A stretch of 11,649 nucleotides of DNA, taken from Ignavibacteriota bacterium (GTDB lineage: Bacteria; Bacteroidota; Ignavibacteria; Tepidaquicellales; Tepidaquicellaceae). The notes beneath the pieces are model-generated. The model did not search any database, was not told where the DNA came from, and worked only from the letters and a program-made list of their open reading frames with translations. The DNA lies in assembly GCA_003158365.1 (NCBI GenBank), contig PMIW01000065.1, forward strand, positions 702 through 12,350, read 5' to 3'. This document shows, one piece after another, positions 6,565 to 11,649 of this stretch. Made by a program: the position numbers and the translations under genes. Numbering within the stretch: the stretch's first letter is position 1; every line of letters starts with the position of its first letter.

Positions 6565-9204
6565 ATGAATAAAATATTGCTTTTAATTATAATTTTTATT
6601 GGTTTCAATTCAATCCATTCTCAGACCTGGAGACAATATAATCTGCAAACCGGACAAATAACAAATATTTCTTATTCGCTTTCGAGTACCGGTAATTCTG
6701 ATTTGAAAAACGGCAGCAGAGGAATTTTACCCGATAATTTTTCGTTTGATACTTCGAGAGGATTTTTCCCACTCGATATTATTAATGATGCAAATGCTTA
6801 TCCCTGGAGAACAACAGTAAAGTTTAACGATGTAACAGGAATTCTTATAGACCCATACCATGTTTTAACTGCAGGACATGCAATCGAGTTTAATCCTTAT
6901 TTTCAAAATGTGAAATTTATTCCCGGATATGAAAATGGCGAAGAACCGTTTGGCTACGCATATGCAGAATATTTTTACCTGCCGTCAGACTTTAGCCCCG
7001 GAACATCGAGAGATTATGCAATTATCAAGCTCGACAGGCCGATTGGCGCTTTATCGGGATGGAACGGATACGGGTATAATAACGATGATTCCTATTTCCT
7101 TAATAATCTTTTCAATAATGCAAGTTTTCCCAGCCAGACCCCATATACAGGTGAATATTTATTTAACTGGAAAGGATATTTTAACAGCGTCGGAACCGAT
7201 TATTTATTATCCACGAGAATAGGTGCCGGCGGAATGAGCGGCAGCCCCGCATTTGCAACAGTAAATAACGATAAAATTGTTTACGGAATTGTAACTAACC
7301 TTGGAATAAAATTTAATAGGATAACCTCTTCTAAATATGATGCCATAAATGCTATTATCAGCCGGAATACACCGGCAGAATTCGATTTAATTCCGATGAA
7401 TGTAAAGGTAAGCCCGCAACTGATGAAGACAGGAAATGCATTCGAATCACTCAGCTTTATTCTTCATAATTATTCATCCGAAAATAAAAGTAATGCAAAT
7501 ATAACCGTTAATTTATATCTTTCAACCGACCCGGTTATAACTCCATCGGACGATTTAATTGCAACTTATAATTATCAGAAAAGCTTTGCATCAAAATCAT
7601 CCGAATTAATTGTACAGTTAAATTCATTACCCGCGATAAACAAACCTGTTGGTGATTATTATGTAGGTATAATTATTTCCGGAGATAACAATGCAAACAA
7701 CAATACTGTATCAGCTTCAGATGCGGCATCCATTACTGTTACAAACAACAATTATGTAACAATAAAAGGAAGAATTGTCTCGGCATCTGCAAACAGCGGA
7801 GTTAACGGAGTAAACCTGAACGGATTTCCATACCAGGTGAAAACTGATTTTAACGGATACTATGAAATACAGGTCAGTTACGGCTGGAACGGAACAGTGA
7901 CACCCGTTAAACAGGGTTATGATTTTACTAATATTTCACAGTCATATTCAAATGTCACTCAAAATACAACCACAAATTATAGTGCCATTAAAAAGATTTT
8001 TGTTTTTTCCGGTTATATCAAATCTCCCAATGCCCAGGCACCCGTTAGCAATGTTAAATTATCAGGACTTGTAAACGAGCCTTACTCCGATGCAAACGGA
8101 TTCTTTTCTGTAAGTTTATTTTACGGATGGTCGGGAAATTTATTCCCGGTAAAAGGTACTAACTGGAACTTTGAACCATATTCAAATACCACAACAACAC
8201 TGACATCGGATAAATCAGCATATTTCAAGAGCGGTTTTTATGTCTCGGGAAGATGTTTTGAAAACACAGGAGAACCCATAACTGACGTTATTTTGAACGG
8301 TTTTCCGCATTCAGTACAATCGGATAATAACGGTGAATATAATGTATTTGTGGATTCCGGATGGACAGGAACGGTTGTCCCTGCCAAAAATAATATTTCT
8401 TTTTCTCCATCGGTAAGAAATTATGAAAATACAATTGCTTCCATTGATATGCAGGACTATGTGGAACAAAGTGCGGTTGTACTTAATTTAAAAGTACTGC
8501 TCGCAGGTGCAATGTATGAGAATTCAGATACAATGAAAACCGTGCTGAATTATAAGAACTATCTTCCTCTTGTACCGCCCGATACTCTAAGCGGAAATGT
8601 TACACCCTTTGTTTATATAAAAAAACCAACTGAATCCGTAACAAGCAAATTTTTTCAATATCATCGTAATATTGTTGACTGGGTTATAATAGAATTAAGA
8701 CAGTATAAAAATATTACAACATCTGTCGATACAATAGCAGCTTTCATCCGAAATGACGGGAAAGTGATTAGCATTACAGGGGACACATTAATTACTCTTG
8801 ATAAAAATATTCCCGCGGACAGTTATTTCGTTGTTATAAGACACAGAAATCATCTGGCAGTGATGAGCTCAAGCCCTATATATTTAAACTCTAAAACAGA
8901 ACTTTATGATTTTTCAACTGACAGTTATCAGTTTTTTGGCGGAGATGCATCACTTTTACAGAATGGTAAATATGCTATGTACCCGGGAGATGCAGATTTT
9001 AACGGAATTATTAACTTAATAGATTATCATATATTTCAGAGTAACAGTATTCTTGCAAGTACAGGATATATATATTCAGATTTTAATCTGGATGGAATTG
9101 TAACCGGTTCAGACTTTAATATTTTTGCTCCTGTAAATAAAAAAAGAACAACAACAAACGTTCAAAATTCTTCATTAAAAAAATTCTTGAATGCACTGAA
9201 ATAA
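6565..9204 (+). CDS. Secreted V8/trypsin-like serine protease with repeat tail and dockerin-like C-terminus
   Basis: 879 residues. The signal peptide is 1-19 or 1-20. The S1-type protease domain is about 78-270, with a complete triad: His105 in LTAGHA, Asp150 in RDYAIIKL and Ser225 in GGMSGSP. The SGSP form resembles V8/glutamyl endopeptidases. Then come a CARDB-like domain about 275-393 and three tandem beta repeats of about 78 residues (398-476, 478-555, 558-629) sharing GW.G...P.K. A recurrent Bacteroidota module follows at 638-787 (VDWVIIELR, RHRNHLAVMS). The C-terminus has two dockerin-type calcium loops: D809/D811/N813/D820 and D839/N841/D843/D850. It ends in NKKR... with no T9SS sorting domain, so the route across the outer membrane is unclear. 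The gene is monocistronic, between terminators at 6402 and 9233, and sits behind a sigma-54-type promoter. Proteolysis and calcium binding are predicted from motifs; the substrate is unknown. Confidence 0.9.
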   Translation: MNKILLLIIIFIGFNSIHSQTWRQYNLQTGQITNISYSLSSTGNSDLKNGSRGILPDNFSFDTSRGFFPLDIINDANAYPWRTTVKFNDVTGILIDPYHVLTAGHAIEFNPYFQNVKFIPGYENGEEPFGYAYAEYFYLPSDFSPGTSRDYAIIKLDRPIGALSGWNGYGYNNDDSYFLNNLFNNASFPSQTPYTGEYLFNWKGYFNSVGTDYLLSTRIGAGGMSGSPAFATVNNDKIVYGIVTNLGIKFNRITSSKYDAINAIISRNTPAEFDLIPMNVKVSPQLMKTGNAFESLSFILHNYSSENKSNANITVNLYLSTDPVITPSDDLIATYNYQKSFASKSSELIVQLNSLPAINKPVGDYYVGIIISGDNNANNNTVSASDAASITVTNNNYVTIKGRIVSASANSGVNGVNLNGFPYQVKTDFNGYYEIQVSYGWNGTVTPVKQGYDFTNISQSYSNVTQNTTTNYSAIKKIFVFSGYIKSPNAQAPVSNVKLSGLVNEPYSDANGFFSVSLFYGWSGNLFPVKGTNWNFEPYSNTTTTLTSDKSAYFKSGFYVSGRCFENTGEPITDVILNGFPHSVQSDNNGEYNVFVDSGWTGTVVPAKNNISFSPSVRNYENTIASIDMQDYVEQSAVVLNLKVLLAGAMYENSDTMKTVLNYKNYLPLVPPDTLSGNVTPFVYIKKPTESVTSKFFQYHRNIVDWVIIELRQYKNITTSVDTIAAFIRNDGKVISITGDTLITLDKNIPADSYFVVIRHRNHLAVMSSSPIYLNSKTELYDFSTDSYQFFGGDASLLQNGKYAMYPGDADFNGIINLIDYHIFQSNSILASTGYIYSDFNLDGIVTGSDFNIFAPVNKKRTTTNVQNSSLKKFLNALK

Positions 9205-9232
9205 TACTGAATAGAATTTTTTTATTCCCCTG

Positions 9233-9268
9233 AAATCCCGAAAAATATTTTTTCGGGATTTTTTTTAT
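9233..9268 (+). terminator. Strong intrinsic terminator of the protease gene
   Basis: A 13-bp stem (9233-9245 with 9249-9261; core AAATCCCG / CGGGATTT extended by A5/T5) has a 3-nt loop and runs into a long T tract. It begins 29 bp after the stop at 9204. It makes read-through into the cohesin-like gene unlikely, so that gene needs its own promoter. Confidence 0.9.
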
Positions 9269-9297
9269 TCATATAGAAAAGACCGAAATTTATAATT

Positions 9298-9312
9298 TTC
9301 TCATTATGAGAC
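9298..9312 (+). promoter_or_regulatory. Distal copy of the TCTCA-N3-TGAGA element (cohesin-like gene)
   Basis: TTCTCATTATGAGAC keeps both arms, TCTCA and TGAGA, with the same 3-bp spacer as the proximal sites, matching 12 of 15 positions overall. It starts 63 bp upstream of the proximal element at 9361. That is six helical turns, so both sites would face the same side of the DNA. Confidence 0.5.
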
Positions 9313-9360
9313 TTTTAAATAAAAAATATATTTATTACTAAATTGTAGGCCACAGTAATG

Positions 9361-9385
9361 GTCTCAAATTGAGACTTATTTCTCA
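9361..9385 (+). promoter_or_regulatory. Upstream activating sequence for the cohesin-like gene: perfect inverted repeat plus third half-site
   Basis: GTCTCAAATTGAGAC (9361-9375) is a perfect 15-bp palindrome around a central A, followed by TCTCA at 9381-9385. It is the best copy of the element also seen at 6439. Its first base is 86 bp upstream of the -24 GG at 9447, identical to the protease promoter. Confidence 0.75.
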
Positions 9386-9444
9386 AATATTCACCCTTTT
9401 CGTGCAAAATATGCTTATTTTAGACAATTCTTCTACAATATTAT

Positions 9445-9460
9445 TTGGCACTATCTTTGC
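9445..9460 (+). promoter_or_regulatory. Sigma-54-type -24/-12 promoter of the cohesin-like gene
   Basis: TTGGCACTATCTTTGC carries TTGGCAC and TTGC at canonical spacing: GG 9447-9448 and GC 9459-9460. Transcription would start near 9472, only about 5 nt before the ATG at 9477. The overlapping TATCTTTG (9452-9459) also fits the Bacteroidota housekeeping -7 motif TAnnTTTG. The TTGGCAC half and the shared upstream element favour sigma-54. Confidence 0.75.
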
Positions 9461-9476
9461 TAATATATAGTATAGA

Positions 9477-10637
9477 ATGAATAAAATTATCATAAAATAT
9501 TGGTTAGTAATAATGATCTTAACAGGAAGCGTGATAAGCGGTTTAGCACAGCCGAGCATAGATCAAAAGCTTTCAGTTTTTTCCAATTCAGGTACAAACG
9601 AAGGTTCGTTTATAGTTGACTATAAAATCAAGGGTTCACAGTTAACTAATTCGAAGACTTTAGGCTCACTGAGCGCAGACATCATTTATGACTCGACTCT
9701 TATAAGTTTCGTAAATATAACTAACTGGAATAACGGACTTACACAAAGCAGCGGATATGAAAAATTTGCGGGAAAAAATTCAGGTTCAGGACAGAATTGT
9801 TTTGTAAGAATTATGATAAATGCTTTAAACGTAAATGGAGACAGCTTAAGTTCACAGCTGGGCTATAATTTAGAAAACGGTTACTCGACTATAGTAAGAT
9901 TAAATTTTATCATTCTTGATAATTCAAAATCGGTTTCCCTAACAATTAATCTTGTTACAAATCAGGCAGGTCTTTTTTCTAATCCGGGAAACAATCCGAA
10001 TACATTTGAAATTAACGACCAGATATTATCTATACCGCAGGTTATTGAAAACGAAGCTTTGCCGGTTATGATGGCAGAGTTCAATTCCACCGTAAAAATG
10101 GATAATGTAACATTAAAATGGATAACATCGAGTGAGCATAACAATGAAGGATTCAGAATTGAAAGAAAACAAGCAAGCACGGAAAACTGGATAAATCTCG
10201 GAAACGTTAAAGGCGCAGGTAATTCCGGCTCCCCTATTCAATATACATTTGAAGATACAAAGCTTCAGAGCGGTAAATATAATTACAGGATTAAGCAGGT
10301 AGATAACAACGGGAATTTTAAATACTTCAGTTTAAATAATGTTGTAGAAGTTGGTATTCCTGCAAATTACAACCTGTCACAAAATTATCCGAACCCGTTT
10401 AATCCTACAACAAAGATTAATTATGAATTGCCGAAAGACAGCAAAGTGAATATAACGATTTTTGATATCCTTGGCCGTGAAGTAATCAGCCTGGTTAATC
10501 AGGAGCAAAAAGCAGGTTATTATACTGTAACCACAGACGCAAAAAATTTAGCAAGCGGAACATATTTTTACAGGTTAATTGCAAAATCCTCAGATAAAGA
10601 TTATGTAATGTCCAAAAAAATGTGCATAGTCAAATAA
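9477..10637 (+). CDS. Cohesin-like domain protein with T9SS type A sorting domain
   Basis: 386 residues. The signal peptide is 1-24 (cleavage near GLAQ). A cohesin-like beta-sandwich spans about 28-187: it opens with a VDYKIKGS strand, has SADIIYDSTLISF and a later IVRLNFIIL strand, the usual order for cohesins. An FN3-like linker follows at 195-290, and a T9SS type A sorting domain at about 296-386 (NLSQNYPNPFNP, ITIFDILGREV, ending KKMCIVK). From family knowledge, the sorting domain should place it on the outer surface. The start at 9477 is needed for the signal peptide, although it leaves almost no leader and no Shine-Dalgarno. The linker and sorting region are paralogous to the end of the giant surface gene (3622-4203). 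The protein could bind the dockerin-like tail of the upstream protease; this is suggested by context and not shown. Confidence 0.85.
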   Translation: MNKIIIKYWLVIMILTGSVISGLAQPSIDQKLSVFSNSGTNEGSFIVDYKIKGSQLTNSKTLGSLSADIIYDSTLISFVNITNWNNGLTQSSGYEKFAGKNSGSGQNCFVRIMINALNVNGDSLSSQLGYNLENGYSTIVRLNFIILDNSKSVSLTINLVTNQAGLFSNPGNNPNTFEINDQILSIPQVIENEALPVMMAEFNSTVKMDNVTLKWITSSEHNNEGFRIERKQASTENWINLGNVKGAGNSGSPIQYTFEDTKLQSGKYNYRIKQVDNNGNFKYFSLNNVVEVGIPANYNLSQNYPNPFNPTTKINYELPKDSKVNITIFDILGREVISLVNQEQKAGYYTVTTDAKNLASGTYFYRLIAKSSDKDYVMSKKMCIVK

Positions 10638-10664
10638 TACAATAGATTGTCGTTAGTCAGCAGG

Positions 10665-10710
10665 AAGCTTTACCAATCCTCCGGTCAAGGAAAGGTAAGG
10701 CTTTTTTTTT
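10665..10710 (+). terminator. Intrinsic terminator of the cohesin-like gene
   Basis: AAGCTTTACC (10665-10674) pairs with GGTAAGGCTT (10694-10703) over 10 bp including one G.U. A 19-nt loop, which can itself close on TCC/GGA, separates the arms, and a T tract follows. It begins 28 bp after the stop at 10637. The rest of the spacer up to 10873 shows no clear promoter. Confidence 0.8.
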
Positions 10711-10873
10711 AAGTTAATATCCTGCCTTATATAATGATAACAAACGCATTTTCGACGCAGTAAATCAATTACCTGTCCAATAATAAACTGAAGATATTTT
10801 TATTATTTACTTGAATTATTAAAAAAACTATATTGTTTGAGAAGTAAAACACTATTGAAGAGGAAATCAAAAT

Positions 10874-11649
10874 ATGTCAAACTGGAAAGAAAAATCCAAC
10901 TTAGATAAAAAAGCTTTATCGAAATATACATCTTTAAGCGGAAGGGAGCTTAACAATTGTTACTTTCCCGAAGATATTAAAGATTTGAATTATGAAAAAC
11001 AGCTTGCAAATACGGGGCAATTTCCATATACCAGGGGTATTCACCACGATATGTATCGCGGAAAGCTCTGGACAATGAGGCAATTTGCAGGATTCGGAAC
11101 TCCTGAAGATACAAATGAGAGATTCAAGTATTTGCTTACACACGGTCAGACAGGATTATCCACTGCATTCGATATGCCGACTTTAATGGGTTGGGATGCC
11201 GATGCTGAAATCTCCGAAGGTGAAGTGGGTATATGCGGCGTGTCTGTTTCTTCTCTTGCCGATATGGAAATACTCTTCGACGGTATTCCTCTCGATAAAG
11301 TTTCGACTTCTATGACAATCAACTCCCCCGCAATAATGATGTATGCATTTTATCTTGCTGTCGCAGATAAACAGGGTGTGCCATACAAAAGCTTAAGAGG
11401 CACATTGCAGAATGATATTCTGAAAGAATACATTGCGCAAAAAGAATTTATTTATCCGCCGAAAGAATCAATGCGCATTATCACGGACATGATTGAATTC
11501 AGCACAAACGAAGTGCCTCAGTTCAATCCTGTCAGCGTAAGCGGATACCATATACGCGAAGCAGGTTCTACTGCCGCGCAGGAGCTTGCATTTACACTCG
11601 CTGACGGATTTGCTTACGTGGAAGAGTGCATAAAAAGAGGAATGGATGT
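10874..11649 (+). CDS. B12-dependent acyl-CoA mutase large subunit, isobutyryl-CoA mutase-like (5' part)
   Basis: 258 complete codons; the gene runs off the right edge. The start ATG 10874 follows AGAGG (10859-10863) by about 10 nt. The sequence matches the substrate-binding TIM-barrel half of the methylmalonyl-CoA mutase family throughout: MYRGKLWTMRQFAGFG, GLSTAFDMPT, MEILFDGIPLDKVSTSMT, GTLQNDILKEYIAQKE and SGYHIREAG. Tyr225-His226 correspond to the catalytic Tyr243-His244 of the P. shermanii enzyme. The enzyme family rearranges the carbon skeleton of acyl-CoAs using adenosylcobalamin. At the two selectivity positions the residues are Phe71 (Tyr89 in methylmalonyl-CoA mutase) and Gln189 (Arg207). 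The Phe/Gln pair is that of isobutyryl-CoA mutase. Whether the B12-binding domain is fused or on a separate small subunit cannot be seen. It is a housekeeping-type gene unrelated to the exoproteins upstream. Confidence 0.93.
   Translation, partial: MSNWKEKSNLDKKALSKYTSLSGRELNNCYFPEDIKDLNYEKQLANTGQFPYTRGIHHDMYRGKLWTMRQFAGFGTPEDTNERFKYLLTHGQTGLSTAFDMPTLMGWDADAEISEGEVGICGVSVSSLADMEILFDGIPLDKVSTSMTINSPAIMMYAFYLAVADKQGVPYKSLRGTLQNDILKEYIAQKEFIYPPKESMRIITDMIEFSTNEVPQFNPVSVSGYHIREAGSTAAQELAFTLADGFAYVEECIKRGMD

Noticed and set aside
9452..9459. TATCTTTG as a Bacteroidota -7 element (TAnnTTTG)
   Set aside because: It matches, but there is no TTG at the -33 position, and the protease promoter has a mismatch here (TATAGTTG). 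The TTGGCAC half and the shared enhancer at 86 bp are explained only by sigma-54. It remains an alternative.
1..11649. CRISPR arrays, insertion sequences, tRNA or rRNA genes
   Set aside because: No regularly spaced direct repeats, transposase reading frames, terminal inverted repeats or cloverleaf-forming sequences were seen on either strand.

Overview
The window looks like chromosome from an Ignavibacteria-type bacterium (Ignavibacteriota / wider Bacteroidota-Chlorobi group), moderately AT-rich. The main evidence is two type IX secretion (T9SS) type A C-terminal sorting domains of the form NLSQNYPNPFNP...FDILGREV, which are typical of that lineage. Signal-peptide exoproteins built from Bacteroidota-type beta-sandwich modules, and mostly weak Shine-Dalgarno sequences, agree with this. 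The placement rests on recognition of these modules, not on a marker gene.

Layout. 1-4203 (+) is the 3' part (1400 codons) of a giant modular surface protein ending in a T9SS domain; its start lies left of the window. It converges, across a bidirectional terminator at 4229-4261, on 4280-5728 (-), a 482-residue helical cytoplasmic protein of unknown function. A 383-bp divergent spacer (5729-6111) holds an 18-bp palindrome and two abutting hairpins. At 6112-6375 (+) is a decayed gene: signal peptide plus the first part of another large exoprotein, with its own terminator. Then come 6565-9204 (+), a secreted V8/trypsin-like serine protease with three tandem beta repeats and a C-terminal dockerin-like calcium-loop pair, and 9477-10637 (+), a cohesin-like domain fused to a T9SS sorting domain. 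The right edge, 10874-11649 (+), is the first 258 codons of a B12-dependent acyl-CoA mutase large subunit.

Most notable signal. The protease gene and the cohesin-like gene are transcribed separately (a strong terminator lies between them) but carry the same promoter architecture. Each has a sigma-54-type -24/-12 element (CTGGCAT-N5-TTGC and TTGGCAC-N5-TTGC). Exactly 86 bp upstream of the -24 GG, each has the inverted repeat GTCTCA-N3-TGAGA(Y) followed by a third TCTCA half-site at identical spacing. Weaker copies of the repeat lie 54 and 63 bp further out. This looks like an enhancer-binding-protein (NtrC-family) regulon controlling two secreted proteins. Because one has a dockerin-like tail and no sorting domain, while the other has a cohesin-like domain and a sorting domain, they may form a co-regulated two-component surface complex. 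That last step is inference.

A second notable point is that the mutase has Phe71 and Gln189 at the two positions where methylmalonyl-CoA mutase has Tyr89 and Arg207 (P. shermanii numbering). This predicts isobutyryl-CoA mutase-like rather than methylmalonyl-CoA substrate choice.
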